A stretch of 64,000 nt of DNA from Prevotellaceae bacterium UBA2744 (GCA_002353575.1 DEJQ01000007.1:73969-137968); one strand, 5' to 3'; numbered from the stretch's first letter, positions 52,011 to 61,991 are shown. Notes: a model not told the origin generated them from the sequence alone. Numbers and translations: made by a program.

Positions 52011-53507
52011 TTATGCGAATTTGCTGAGATCCACCTTGCGCATGTCGCCTTCCTTGAGGAATGCGTCGTGGAACGAGTGGGTCGCTGCCAGGTTGTGGCA
52101 CGACTGGCCCTTCTGCGAAATCTTCAGGTAGTCCCACAGCAGCTGCTTGTAGTCGGGGTGTGCGCAGTTCTCGATGATGGCCTGTGCACGCTGCACGGGG
52201 CTCTTGCCGCGCAGGTCTGCCACGCCCTGTTCCGTCACGATGATGTTCACGTCGTGCTCCGTGTGGTCGATGTGCGAGCAGAAGGGTACGATGGCCGAAA
52301 TCATGCCGCCCTTGGCAACCGACGAGCAGGTGAAGATGGAGAGGAAGGCATTGCGCTCGAAGTCGCCGCTGCCGCCGATGCCGTTCATCATCTTCGTGCC
52401 GCAGATCTGTGTGGAGTTGGCGTGTCCGTAGATGTCAACCTCGATGGCGGTGTTGATGGCGATGAGTCCAAGGCGGCGGATTACCTCCGCATTGTTCGAA
52501 ATCTCCGACTGGCGCAGCACCAGCTTGTCCCTGAAGAAGTCCATATTGTCGTAGATGCTCTGCAGCTTGTCGTTGGTGACGGTGAGCGAACAGGTGGATG
52601 CGCACTTCACCTTGCCCTCGAACATCAGATCGACGATGGCATTCTGCAGCACCTCGGTGTAGATCTCCATAGCCGGCATCTCGGGGTTAGAGCCCAGCGC
52701 GAAGAGGATGGCGTTGGCAGTAGTGCCCACACCGCTCTGGAAGGGCAGGAAGCCGGGAGGGATGATGCCGCGCTGCTTCTCGCTCATGAGGAAGTGTGCC
52801 ACGTTCTCGCCGATCTTGTCGGTGATGGGGTCGGCATCCTTGAACGAGCGTGCCTCGTCGGGTATGTTACACTCTACGACACCCACGATTTTCTTCGGGT
52901 CGATCTGCAGATAGGTCGTACCGATGCGGTCGGTCACCTTCTCTATCATGATAGGCTTGCGCTGTGGAGGGTCGAGCGGCTCATACACATCGTGGATGCC
53001 GATCGACTTGGGCGAGTGGAACGCGTTCAGCTCGATGATGACGCCCTTCTTTGCCAGGCGAGCGATGGTTGGCGAGATGCCGCCCGCAGCCGTCAGATAT
53101 ACCTTGCCGTCGTCCTCGATGGCGCACACCTCGATGATAGCCCAATCGACGTCGCCCAGGAATCCGTAGCGCAGGTCCTGAGCCATCATGCCCAGGTGTA
53201 TGTCGTTGTATGCGATTTCGCCATTGTTCACGTGCTTGCGGAACGTAGCGTTCGTGGTGTAGGGGGCACGGTAGCGGATGGCATGCTCGTCGGAGAGCAG
53301 TCCGTCGCACGACTGTCCGGTCGATGCACCCGTGAAGATGCCTAACTGGTACGGGCGGCCCGCCTCGTGCTCAGCGTGAGCAATCTTGGCTATCTCTGCC
53401 GTCACTGCCTTTGGTGTTCCTGCTGGTGTGAAGCCGGAGAGTCCGATGTTGTCTCCGTTCTTGATCAGCGCTGCTGCCTCCGCAGCCGTAATTCTTGTAA
53501 ATGCCAT
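52011..53507 (-). CDS. Acetyl-CoA hydrolase/transferase family (succinate CoA-transferase, Cat1-like)
   Basis: The 498-residue enzyme exchanges CoA between acetate, propionate and succinate and would serve propionate/succinate fermentation. NIGLSGFTPAGTPKAV, GIFTGASTGQSCDG and HLGMMAQDLRYGFLGDVDWA are conserved at the N-terminus. IPFQSGVG-like LPFQSGVGTTANAIL, SEISNNAEVIRRLG and NIIVTEQGVADLRGKSP follow. Two 28-bp tandem repeats occupy its leader region. Confidence 0.92.
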   Translation of the reverse strand: MAFTRITAAEAAALIKNGDNIGLSGFTPAGTPKAVTAEIAKIAHAEHEAGRPYQLGIFTGASTGQSCDGLLSDEHAIRYRAPYTTNATFRKHVNNGEIAYNDIHLGMMAQDLRYGFLGDVDWAIIEVCAIEDDGKVYLTAAGGISPTIARLAKKGVIIELNAFHSPKSIGIHDVYEPLDPPQRKPIMIEKVTDRIGTTYLQIDPKKIVGVVECNIPDEARSFKDADPITDKIGENVAHFLMSEKQRGIIPPGFLPFQSGVGTTANAILFALGSNPEMPAMEIYTEVLQNAIVDLMFEGKVKCASTCSLTVTNDKLQSIYDNMDFFRDKLVLRQSEISNNAEVIRRLGLIAINTAIEVDIYGHANSTQICGTKMMNGIGGSGDFERNAFLSIFTCSSVAKGGMISAIVPFCSHIDHTEHDVNIIVTEQGVADLRGKSPVQRAQAIIENCAHPDYKQLLWDYLKISQKGQSCHNLAATHSFHDAFLKEGDMRKVDLSKFA

Positions 53508-53514
53508 AGTCTGT

Positions 53515-53570
53515 TTCTGTTTGTTTGCCTTATAATAATTGCTTCTGTTTGTTTACCTTGTAATAATTGC
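53515..53570 (-). repeat. Two tandem 28-bp repeats in a gene leader
   Basis: 53515-53542 and 53543-53570 are identical except for two bases. They fill the space between glsB and the CoA-transferase start, so the CoA-transferase leader has been duplicated. Confidence 0.85.
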
Positions 53571-53571
53571 C

Positions 53572-54552
53572 TTATGAAATAATCTTGTTTGCCCCGGAAG
53601 TAATCTTCACGTACTCCGGATGTTCCTTCGCAAAGTTATCGACATAGCGGATGCGCTTCTCGTCGTATATCTCGCTCACCGCAATCAGGATGCCCGTCTC
53701 CTCCACGTCGCCGAAACCGTAGTTGATGGCTGTGCCGAACATCTTCATCGTCGGCGACAGACACATATACGCATTCACCAGCGGCGGAATGCTGAAGCCC
53801 AGCGCGCGGATCTCGCGGTTCAGCACCTTGTAGTCCTCGTTGAAACTGTCGTGGCAGAAGAGGTCGGCAAACTGTTTCGGATCGTGCTCCAGCTTGAGCG
53901 GCTTCTTCGGAATGACCAGGTTCAGCTTGTCGCCGAAGTGCTTCTGCATGAAGTAGAGAATCATGTCGCGCCCCATGCGGTTGTAGGACGGATACATCGT
54001 CACCTTTCCGAAATAATACCTGCAGCCCGGCATGATGACGGCGAGAGCCCCCAGTCCGTCCCACAGATTGTCGAGAGCGAAGATGGCCTTCGAACCGGCG
54101 CGCGTCGATTGGTACTCCAGCGTCACGAACGAGCGGCCCAGCTCGATGGTGTGCGGCAGGTAGTCGCGGATGAACTCCTCGGAGAAGTGGAACATATGGC
54201 TCGTAGCCAGAATGGGCTGCCCCTCCTGGTCGAACTGGATGTCGGGGCCCAGAATGTAGCGGTAGCCGCCGACAATCTTATTAGCCTCGGGGTCCCATAC
54301 GATGAGCTGCTTGTAGGGATTCTCCATCGTGTCGTATTCGTCCAGGTCGCAGTCCAGACCCGTGCCGCCGCCAGCAGCGCGGAACGCTATCTCGCGCAGA
54401 CGGCCTATCTCGCGCAGCACATTGGGCGAATCATGCCACGTCACAATGTATATCTCGTTGTTGCTGCGGCTTGTCATGCGCAACTGTTTCTCCGGGGTCA
54501 GTTCCTGACAGAGAACCTCCACAGGGATCGGTGCAATTATTTCCTGCTCCAT
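53572..54552 (-). CDS. glsB: GNAT-type N-acyltransferase, glycine lipid synthesis (GlsB-like)
   Basis: The 326-residue protein resembles OlsB/hemolysin-type acyltransferases, which attach a 3-hydroxy fatty acid to an amino acid. LREIAFRAAGGGTGLDCDLDE, KIVGGYRYILG, ELGRSFVTLEYQ and PGCRYYFGKVTMYPSYN are the family landmarks. In Bacteroides thetaiotaomicron GlsB acts with the neighbouring O-acyltransferase GlsA to make glycine lipids. The start overlaps the upstream glsA stop by one base. Confidence 0.85.
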   Translation of the reverse strand: MEQEIIAPIPVEVLCQELTPEKQLRMTSRSNNEIYIVTWHDSPNVLREIGRLREIAFRAAGGGTGLDCDLDEYDTMENPYKQLIVWDPEANKIVGGYRYILGPDIQFDQEGQPILATSHMFHFSEEFIRDYLPHTIELGRSFVTLEYQSTRAGSKAIFALDNLWDGLGALAVIMPGCRYYFGKVTMYPSYNRMGRDMILYFMQKHFGDKLNLVIPKKPLKLEHDPKQFADLFCHDSFNEDYKVLNREIRALGFSIPPLVNAYMCLSPTMKMFGTAINYGFGDVEETGILIAVSEIYDEKRIRYVDNFAKEHPEYVKITSGANKIIS

Positions 54553-55427
54553 TATGCCTTATTTAATTCATATACTTTATCTTCTACCCATGCTGCCCAT
54601 TCGCTCGCCGACTTCGACTTGTCGGTGAATGTCTGCCAGGGGATGGGTTTGCCGAATGTCACCGTGAAGGTTTTGCCGGCATTCTTGAACATCTCGTCTG
54701 CCAGGAAAAGCATGGCAAGATTTATCTTCAGATTGTGTTTCTTGCAGAATCGTGCAATGTTATAGAACCGGTCGGAGTTGTGACCCGAGAAGTGCACCGG
54801 TATCACATCGCGCTTGTACTCCACGCTCTTCGTCACGAAAGTCTTCTTCCACGGCAGGTCGCGAATCACTCCGTCGTCCCCCTTCCTCGAACACAGCCCT
54901 GCCGGAAACATCACCACGTGGCGGTCGCTCTTGAATGCCTGGTCCACCATCTCCGGCAAGTTCCTGCTCTGCGCTCCAGTCTTGTTAATAGGCACACACA
55001 GCGGCGCAAGACCCTTGAAGTTCATCAGAATGTCGTTGACAAGATAAATCATCTTGCTGTCCCACTTCTTGCAGACGATGCTGCCCAGAGCCACACCGTC
55101 CTGCCCGCCGAGCGGGTGGTTCGAAACGATAGTGAAATACCGGCCTTCCTCGTTTCCCGGCAACCTGTCGATTCCCTCCGTGATTACTCCGTCGATGTTC
55201 GTCTGCAAAATAATACCGGTCTTCAGATGCTCCAGAGTGCCATCCAGAAAATCCTTGCCTATAAGACCCTTGCCACGACCTGTGAGAAATTCGTTTATCT
55301 CGTCCTGATGCAGGATTCTCTTCAGCCAATTAACAATAAACCCCGGGATGTATTTTGCCTTGTTTCCTATTTTGTCTTTCAGAACCTTATCTACATCGAT
55401 TCTGAAATCCTGTTCTTCGTTTTCCAT
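54552..55427 (-). CDS. glsA: PlsC-like O-acyltransferase, glycine lipid synthesis (GlsA-like)
   Basis: The 291-residue protein has acyltransferase motif I variant VSNHPLGGQDGVALG (H-x4-D), VPINKTGAQSRNLPE, and the PAGLCSRK block III, as in PlsC-like enzymes. Placed directly before glsB, it would add the second acyl chain to N-acyl glycine. Upstream on the minus strand lies a TACCTTCG box (complement of 55464-55471), one mismatch from the -7 consensus. Confidence 0.85.
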   Translation of the reverse strand: MENEEQDFRIDVDKVLKDKIGNKAKYIPGFIVNWLKRILHQDEINEFLTGRGKGLIGKDFLDGTLEHLKTGIILQTNIDGVITEGIDRLPGNEEGRYFTIVSNHPLGGQDGVALGSIVCKKWDSKMIYLVNDILMNFKGLAPLCVPINKTGAQSRNLPEMVDQAFKSDRHVVMFPAGLCSRKGDDGVIRDLPWKKTFVTKSVEYKRDVIPVHFSGHNSDRFYNIARFCKKHNLKINLAMLFLADEMFKNAGKTFTVTFGKPIPWQTFTDKSKSASEWAAWVEDKVYELNKA

Positions 55428-55603
55428 TAAATGTCTTTCCTTCTATAAGTTCCAAATCATGCGCGAAGGTACGATATTTATATGAAATATAGCACAACTA
55501 CCTGTAAAAAATGCACATAATTCCCCTTGCCGTGTAATAAAATGGAAAAATTGAATGTTTACGGGCTGCTACGGAACTCTTATCCAGTGTTCTGCCGCTT
55601 CCG

Positions 55604-56875
55604 CTATTTTGCCAGCTCCGTGCAGATGCGTTCCTGTATTCTGTGGCCTGTCGCAGTCTTCAGCACTCCGTTGTTTATGATGGCAAAGGCGAGCAGGTGT
55701 CCGTTCGAGGCAGCCACGTAGCCTGCAAGCGACGACACGCCCGTGACGGTTCCGGTCTTGGCAAACACATTGCCCTTGGCAGGGCGGCGGACCATACGCT
55801 TCTCCAGCGTGCCGTCCTGACCGGCAACGGGCAGCGAGGGCTGCAGATGCCTGTAGATGCCCTTGTTCTTATAAGCATAGCGGAGCATATCGACCAGCGT
55901 TGCAGCGGTAAGGAAATCGTAGGGCGAGAGTCCGCAGCCGTCGTGAATCTTCACCCTCCGCGTGTCGCTCTCGGCTTTCTTCAGCACACTGTACACCACC
56001 TTTGCCCCGTCCTTGTACGTGGCGCCGTTGCCCGCCACAGAGTGTGCCAGTTGCGAAAAGAGAGCCTCGGCATACAGATTGTCGGAGTTCTTCATGACGC
56101 GCGCCAGCAGTTCGAGCATATTCGTCCTCTTCGTGTAGATGGTGACACTCTTTGCCGGGGTGTCGGCATTGACGGCGCACCCCCGGCAGCTGACACCCTC
56201 CCTGGCCAGTTGCGAGGTGAGCGTCTGCACGAAGTGGAGTGCGGGGTTGTAGTTCAGGTCCGTGGGGTATCTGTTGCTTTCCGGCGTCAGCTTTCCCCTG
56301 TCGAAGAGCAGGGGAGAGATGTAGGGATGAAAGACACTGGGCTTGTCGTCCCAGCACCAGCCGTTGCCCCATGTCGGCAGGTCCTTGAAACTCGTGTCGG
56401 CATAGATGAAACCGTCGATGGAATCAATGCCCATCCCCTTGATTACCCCGGCGAGCGCCGTCAGGTCGTCGAAGGTGTAGGTGGGGTCGAATCCGCCGCG
56501 TATGTATATGTCGCCCTGCAGATACCTCACCATGCGCACCGTGTCGCCGTCGTTGTAAGTCAGGCTCACGATATTACCCGTACAGCTGGCAGTGGTCTGC
56601 AGCTCGTATGCTTCACCGAGAAAATCGAGAGCCGCAATGGTGGTGAGCAGTTTCTGGCACGATGCCGGACGCAGCACCTTCTGGTCGTTATATCTCCACA
56701 GCAGACTGTCTGCCGTCAGGTCGTACACCTGTATGCCCGATACATAGTGGGCTGTGTCGAGTTCTTGCGATATGTCATCAAGTGCTGCCACCACCGACTG
56801 TGACCATGTCTGTGCATGCACTGCACCGGAAAGGCAGCAGGCAAGCAGTGCGATGTATAATGCAGGTTTCTTCAT
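55604..56875 (-). CDS. dacB: D-alanyl-D-alanine carboxypeptidase/endopeptidase (PBP4, S13)
   Basis: A 423-residue exported peptidoglycan hydrolase with a signal peptide ending at VHAQTW. The penicillin-binding motifs are present: PASCQK (SxxK), NSDNLYAE (SxN) and FAKTGTVTG (KTG). The inserted domain between SxxK and SxN is present. It is 8 nt upstream of nothing on its own strand except its own terminating end; the M16 gene precedes it by 8 nt and the two may be co-transcribed. Confidence 0.93.
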   Translation of the reverse strand: MKKPALYIALLACCLSGAVHAQTWSQSVVAALDDISQELDTAHYVSGIQVYDLTADSLLWRYNDQKVLRPASCQKLLTTIAALDFLGEAYELQTTASCTGNIVSLTYNDGDTVRMVRYLQGDIYIRGGFDPTYTFDDLTALAGVIKGMGIDSIDGFIYADTSFKDLPTWGNGWCWDDKPSVFHPYISPLLFDRGKLTPESNRYPTDLNYNPALHFVQTLTSQLAREGVSCRGCAVNADTPAKSVTIYTKRTNMLELLARVMKNSDNLYAEALFSQLAHSVAGNGATYKDGAKVVYSVLKKAESDTRRVKIHDGCGLSPYDFLTAATLVDMLRYAYKNKGIYRHLQPSLPVAGQDGTLEKRMVRRPAKGNVFAKTGTVTGVSSLAGYVAASNGHLLAFAIINNGVLKTATGHRIQERICTELAK

Positions 56876-56883
56876 TGTGTCTT

Positions 56884-59736
56884 TTATTCTTCGTCCTTAT
56901 TCTTTTCTGATTCGATAGGGCTGGTCATTCCCACCTCGCAGTGGTTGCCCGAGCGGAAGATGGCCTTCGCCGTCTTCTGTATCTCGGCAGTTGTAACCGA
57001 GTTGACGGTCTTCTCGTATGAACTTACCCAGTCGTTGCCCCACATGGCATATCCAACCATCTGGTTCATCCAGTAGCCGTTCTTCTTCAGCTGTTCGGCA
57101 TGAGAGCGAAGCATATACTCCTTCACCTTCTGCAGGTCTTCTTCCTTCGGACCCTTCTCCACCATCTCATCAATACCATTATAGATGATTTCGGTCATCT
57201 TCTCACGCTTCTCGGGTGCCGTGGTCAGCGAGATGGTGATGGCTGCTTCGTTTACCGGGTAGCGTACGATATTGCCGCTGACGGGTACGCCGTAGGCTCC
57301 GCCTTCATCCTCGCGCACCGTCTCGGTGTAGAGCATATCCATCAGTTGGTCGAGCATGCTGATAAGTATCGTGTTGCGCAGGGTCTGTTTCATCTTGGTG
57401 TGGTAGGAGAAGTTGACGAGAGCACGTGGCGTCTCCTGCTGCTTCTCGAACACATTCTTGATTTCGCCTTCCGGGTCGCGCAGAGTGATAATCTTGTATT
57501 TCTCCCTGCCGGGCAGGGTAGGCAGTGCTCCGATGTACTTTGCAAGCAGTGGAGCGATGGAGTCGGCATTGCAGTCGCCCACGATGAAGAATTCGAAGTC
57601 GTCGGCATCGGCAAAGCGCTCCCTGTAGATTTGCAGTATCCGGTCGTAGTTGAGACTGTCGAGCGATTCTGCCTTGCGGCGGATGGCACGCGGATGGTTC
57701 TTGTAAATGACCTTAGCTATCGTATCGATCAGGGCAGTGGTCGGTTGCAAGTCCTGATTGCGCATCGCCTCGCGGGTACGGCTCACCTGAGCCTCGAATG
57801 CCTCCTGGTCCTTGCGGGGAGATGTGAATTTCAGATAGACGAGCTGGAGCAGAGTCTCGAAGTCTTTCTTCACACACGAACCGTTCATGCCCTCGGAGTT
57901 TGCTGATACGTATGCGTTTGCGCTGACCTGCTTGCCCGCCAATGCCTTGCTGAGTTCGGTATCGCTGAAGTTACCCCAACCGCCTACGTTGACAAAGGAA
58001 ATGCCGCTTGTCTGCAGGAATTCGTCATCGCTGTAGAGTGAGTTACCGCCAAAGCTGGTAGCTGTGAGACTGATCTGGTTGGGCGAGAAGTCTGTTTGCT
58101 TCACGTGAACCTTGATGCCGTTGCTCAGAAGGATGAGCTTTGCCCCGTACTTGTCATCCTTAATCTTCTTCACTGTGCCTGGAGCGGGCAACTGTTCAAT
58201 CAGCGGACGATTGTTCACCTCTTCCTTGAGCGGCTGTATGTCTTCTTTCTCCACTTCGGCAAGATAACCGAGAACTTCTTCTTTCGTCGGCAGTATGTTG
58301 TCTTCCTTGTCGGCTGCAAACATGGCAATTGCGAGATTGGAGTCAGGCATCAAGGTAAATACCTGATTTACCAGTTCTACTGTGTATGTTGGCACTACAT
58401 GGTTCATCATGTCGTACTCCACCTCAATGCCCGGAGTAGGTTCCTTGTCTATGAAGTGGCGCACTAACTCATTCACATAGTTTGTACTGTTCACCTTGTT
58501 GCGATGCAGATAGGCATTTTCCAGCCGTGAGAGATATTCAGCCTTGAAGCGGTCGAATTCTGCTGCCGTGAAACCATATTTCTTTGCTCGCAGAATCTCG
58601 CGGTAGAGTGCCTGCAAACCTTCTTTGTATTGGTTCTCCTTGCAAACCACATGACCCGTGAAGGCTGCCTTGGTCTTTGAAATCAAATAATCATTGTGAA
58701 AGAATCCTGCATCGATAAACGGTGCACTTGGTTTCTGCAGAATGTCATCAATACGTTCTGCAAATATGCTGAAAATGGCGTTTGTCAGGAATTTAAACGT
58801 CATGTAAGTTGTATGGTCGTCTTTGGGGACTTGAGGTGTTTTCCAGAATAGATAGAAAGCATTCTCGCGTTCCTCCTTGTCCTTGTTGATTGACACGATA
58901 GGAGTCTTGTTGTCTGGCACAGGATAATACTCCAACTTGGCTGCCTCAGGTCCTGCAGGGGCAATGTCGGAAAAGACGGTCCGTATCTTCTCCTCCATCT
59001 CATCCACGTTAATGTCACCCACAATGATGATGGCCTGCAGGTCGGGCCTGTACCACTTGCGATAATAGTTGCGCAGGTCGTCGTAGGGGAAATTCATGAC
59101 GATGTCCATCGAACCGATAGGCAGGCGCATACCATACTTGCTGCCGGGGTAGAGTTCGGGCAGGGCCTTCTCGTACATACGCATCATGGCCGACGAACGT
59201 GCACGCCACTCTTCATTGATTACTCCTCGCTCCTTGTCTATCTCTTTGTCCTCGAGCAGCAGGTCGTGGCTCCAGTCGTGCAGTATGAGCAGACAGGAGT
59301 CGAGTGCACCCTCTATCTCCACATTTACATTATTAATGTTATAGACAGTCTCGTCGAAACTGGTGTAGGCATTCAGGTTCTCTCCGAACTTCACTCCGAT
59401 GCTTTCCAGATATTTCTTTATGCGGTCGCCGTGGAAGTGGGTGGTCCCGTTGAAACACATATGTTCCAGGAAGTGGGCAAGTCCGCGTTGGTTGTCGTCT
59501 TCCTGAATCGAGCCTACCTTCTGGGCAATGTAGAAGTCGGCTCGTTTCTCAGGCCAGTTGTTGTAACGCAGATAGTAGGTCAGACCGTTGGGCAGCACTC
59601 CCGTGCGGACTGCCGGGTCGAGTGGCAGCTGCTCTGCTGCTGTCGGCAGTGCAGCTACGATGAGTGACAGAAAAAGTCCGCATCGAAGTACAATGCGGAA
59701 CCAGAAAGACTGTGTATTGTTATTTGTTCTGTTCAT
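56884..59736 (-). CDS. M16 family zinc metallopeptidase (pitrilysin-like)
   Basis: The 950-residue exported protein has a signal peptide ending near PTAAEQLP. The inverted zinc motif HFLEH lies in GLAHFLEHMCFNGTTHF near residue 88, with the third ligand Glu in KEIDKERGVINEEW around residue 165. Four M16 repeats follow, the later ones without zinc residues. It probably degrades peptides in the periplasm. It sits between nadB and dacB on the same strand. Confidence 0.93.
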   Translation of the reverse strand: MNRTNNNTQSFWFRIVLRCGLFLSLIVAALPTAAEQLPLDPAVRTGVLPNGLTYYLRYNNWPEKRADFYIAQKVGSIQEDDNQRGLAHFLEHMCFNGTTHFHGDRIKKYLESIGVKFGENLNAYTSFDETVYNINNVNVEIEGALDSCLLILHDWSHDLLLEDKEIDKERGVINEEWRARSSAMMRMYEKALPELYPGSKYGMRLPIGSMDIVMNFPYDDLRNYYRKWYRPDLQAIIIVGDINVDEMEEKIRTVFSDIAPAGPEAAKLEYYPVPDNKTPIVSINKDKEERENAFYLFWKTPQVPKDDHTTYMTFKFLTNAIFSIFAERIDDILQKPSAPFIDAGFFHNDYLISKTKAAFTGHVVCKENQYKEGLQALYREILRAKKYGFTAAEFDRFKAEYLSRLENAYLHRNKVNSTNYVNELVRHFIDKEPTPGIEVEYDMMNHVVPTYTVELVNQVFTLMPDSNLAIAMFAADKEDNILPTKEEVLGYLAEVEKEDIQPLKEEVNNRPLIEQLPAPGTVKKIKDDKYGAKLILLSNGIKVHVKQTDFSPNQISLTATSFGGNSLYSDDEFLQTSGISFVNVGGWGNFSDTELSKALAGKQVSANAYVSANSEGMNGSCVKKDFETLLQLVYLKFTSPRKDQEAFEAQVSRTREAMRNQDLQPTTALIDTIAKVIYKNHPRAIRRKAESLDSLNYDRILQIYRERFADADDFEFFIVGDCNADSIAPLLAKYIGALPTLPGREKYKIITLRDPEGEIKNVFEKQQETPRALVNFSYHTKMKQTLRNTILISMLDQLMDMLYTETVREDEGGAYGVPVSGNIVRYPVNEAAITISLTTAPEKREKMTEIIYNGIDEMVEKGPKEEDLQKVKEYMLRSHAEQLKKNGYWMNQMVGYAMWGNDWVSSYEKTVNSVTTAEIQKTAKAIFRSGNHCEVGMTSPIESEKNKDEE

Positions 59737-59742
59737 AACTAC

Positions 59743-61332
59743 TTATTTTTTATCCAGGGCATGTTTTGCATAATCTACTGTATAGTGAAGACCGCGCGAC
59801 TCCTTGCGCTCCAGGGCCTGACGAGTTATGAGGTAGCCTACGTTAATCATATTGCGCAGTTCACAGATATCCTTTGTCGGCTTTACACGCTTAAACAGGT
59901 GCTCAGTCTCCTCATAGAGCAGGTCAAGACGTTCCCATGCACGGTGCAGACGCAGGTCTGAACGTACGATACCTACATAGGTTGACATAATCTGTCCGAC
60001 CTCCTTGGCATCCTGTGCTATGAGCACCTTCTCTTCATTGGTCATCGTGCCTTCATCGTTCCAGTCAGGTATCTTGTCGTTGAAGTCGTATTGGTCAATC
60101 ACCTCAAGCGAGTGTTTGGCAGCTGCATCGGCATATACTACAGCTTCGATGAGCGAGTTGCTTGCCAGGCGGTTGCCTCCGTGAAGACCTGTGCAGGAGC
60201 ACTCGCCCACGGCATACAGGCGTTTGATGGTGCTCTGGCCGTCCAGGTCAACCACGATGCCTCCGCACATATAGTGTGCAGACGGAGCTACAGGTATATA
60301 CTGCTTCGTTATGTCTATGCCTATGCTGAGACACTTTGCATAGATGTTCGGAAAATGATGCTTTGTCTCCTCCGGGTCTTTATGCGTGACGTCGAGGCAG
60401 ACGTGGTCGAGGGCATGAATCTTCATCTCGTTGTCAATGGCCCTGGCTACGATGTCGCGGGGAGCCAGACTGAGACGCTCGTCATATTTCTGCATGAATT
60501 CCTCGCCGTTCGGCAGACGTAATATGCCGCCATAACCGCGCATTGCCTCTGTAATGAGATAGGCTGGATGGGTTTCCTTCGGATTGTAAAGCACCGTGGG
60601 GTGGAACTGTACAAATTCCATGTCTTTCACCTTTCCCTTGGCGCGATATACCATTGCTATGCCGTCGCCTGTTGCGATTGACGGATTCGAGGTGGTTGCA
60701 TAGATAGCTCCCGTACCGCCCGTGGCCATCAGTGTAACCTTGGAGAGGAAGGTGTCAACCTTTCCTGTGTTGGGATTCAAGACATAGGCTCCGAAACATT
60801 CGATGTCTGGCGTACGACGTGTTACTCGAATGCCCATATGATGCTGTGTTATGATTTCAACGGCAAAATATCCTTCAAACACCTCTATATCCTTATTCGC
60901 ACGCACTGCTTCCATCAGTCCCCGCTGTATCTCTGCACCTGTATCATCAGCATGGTGCAGAATGCGGAACTCTGAGTGTCCGCCCTCGCGGTGCAGGTCG
61001 TAGGTGCCGTCTTCTTTCTTGTCGAAGTTTACACCCCATTTCACGAGATCGCGTATTCCCTCAGGTGCTTTCGTAACCACTTGCCGTACCGCCTCTGGGT
61101 CTGAGATGTAGTCACCCGCAATCATGGTGTCTTCAATGTGTTTCTCGAAATTGTCAACAAGCAGGTTCGTCACTGATGAAATACCCCCCTGGGCTTTTGC
61201 GGTGTTTGCCTCTTCCATCGTGGTCTTACAGATAATCGCTACCTTGCCTTTCTTGGCTGCTGCCACTTTGAGGGCATAACTCATACCTGCAACTCCGGAA
61301 CCGATAATCAGAAAATCATATTTGTGTGTCAT
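59743..61332 (-). CDS. nadB: L-aspartate oxidase
   Basis: NadB oxidises L-aspartate to iminoaspartate, the first step of NAD synthesis. The FAD site DFLIIGSGVAGMSYAL is at the N-terminus, and ATGGTGAIYATTSNP, REGGHSEFRILHHADDTG and GECSCTGLHGGNRLASNSLI are conserved. The ATG at 61332 is preferred to 61359. Product is 529 residues. nadA and nadC are not seen here. TATCTTTG (complement of 61357-61364) is a likely -7 box. Confidence 0.94.
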   Translation of the reverse strand: MTHKYDFLIIGSGVAGMSYALKVAAAKKGKVAIICKTTMEEANTAKAQGGISSVTNLLVDNFEKHIEDTMIAGDYISDPEAVRQVVTKAPEGIRDLVKWGVNFDKKEDGTYDLHREGGHSEFRILHHADDTGAEIQRGLMEAVRANKDIEVFEGYFAVEIITQHHMGIRVTRRTPDIECFGAYVLNPNTGKVDTFLSKVTLMATGGTGAIYATTSNPSIATGDGIAMVYRAKGKVKDMEFVQFHPTVLYNPKETHPAYLITEAMRGYGGILRLPNGEEFMQKYDERLSLAPRDIVARAIDNEMKIHALDHVCLDVTHKDPEETKHHFPNIYAKCLSIGIDITKQYIPVAPSAHYMCGGIVVDLDGQSTIKRLYAVGECSCTGLHGGNRLASNSLIEAVVYADAAAKHSLEVIDQYDFNDKIPDWNDEGTMTNEEKVLIAQDAKEVGQIMSTYVGIVRSDLRLHRAWERLDLLYEETEHLFKRVKPTKDICELRNMINVGYLITRQALERKESRGLHYTVDYAKHALDKK

Positions 61333-61356
61333 GATGTGTGAAATGTTATTTAACTG

Positions 61357-61364
61357 CAAAGATA
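61357..61364 (-). promoter_or_regulatory. -7 box for nadB
   Basis: TATCTTTG on the minus strand matches TAnnTTTG and lies 24 nt before the nadB start at 61332. No well-spaced TTTG was found. Confidence 0.45.
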
Positions 61365-61511
61365 AATAATTTTCATCTTTCCTTTTTCAATTTTCAATTA
61401 TTTATCGTAACTTCGCACCGATTTTAAGTAGAAAGGGTTCCGGAGCGGTAGTTTCGGGATTCTTTTTTACACTGTGAGAAACAATATTAATAATCAAAAC
61501 TAAATACGATA

Positions 61512-61979
61512 ATGGCTTACATGTCACAAGAGGGTTACGACAAATTGCGTGCCCAAATCAAACAGTTAGAAGAGGTTGAGCGCCCAGCGGTCATACAGCA
61601 GATCCAGGAAGCTCGTGAAAAAGGTGACCTCTCAGAGAATGCAGAATACGATGCTGCTAAGGAAGCTCAGGGAAAACTTGAGTCTAAGATTGCTTTACTG
61701 AAAGCACAGTTGGCCGACACCAAGATTCTTGATGCAAGTCGCGTAAAGACCGACGAGGTATCTATCCTTTCTAAGGTGGAACTCCGTATGGTCAAGACAG
61801 GCACCAAGATGACTTACACTATCGTAAGTGATGGTGAGGCTAATATACGTGAGAACAAAATCAGTGTGACTACCCCTATTGCCAAGGGTCTGCTTGGTCA
61901 TAAGGTAGGTGATATCGTCACAGTGAAGGTTCCTGCAGGCGACATCGATCTGGAGGTAATGAGTATCTCTGTAGGATAA
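61512..61979 (+). CDS. greA: Transcription elongation factor GreA
   Basis: GreA rescues backtracked RNA polymerase. The N-terminal coiled coil starts YMSQEGYDKLRAQIKQLEEV and carries the DLSENAEYDAAKE tip with its acidic residues. The C-terminal FKBP-like domain ends GHKVGDIVTVKVPAGDIDLE. The 155 residues are typical. The HIT gene follows after 12 nt. Confidence 0.96.
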   Translation: MAYMSQEGYDKLRAQIKQLEEVERPAVIQQIQEAREKGDLSENAEYDAAKEAQGKLESKIALLKAQLADTKILDASRVKTDEVSILSKVELRMVKTGTKMTYTIVSDGEANIRENKISVTTPIAKGLLGHKVGDIVTVKVPAGDIDLEVMSISVG

Positions 61980-61991
61980 AACGGCTCTATT

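Noticed and set aside
52068..53345. 425-codon open frame antisense to the CoA-transferase
   Set aside because: It lies wholly inside a well-recognised gene and shows no domain pattern.
53620..54765. 381-codon open frame antisense to glsB and glsA
   Set aside because: It spans two overlapping real genes on the other strand and has no family motif.
61430..61475. tRNA-like GGTTC/GGAGC sequence before greA
   Set aside because: No acceptor stem, anticodon arm or CCA could be fitted.
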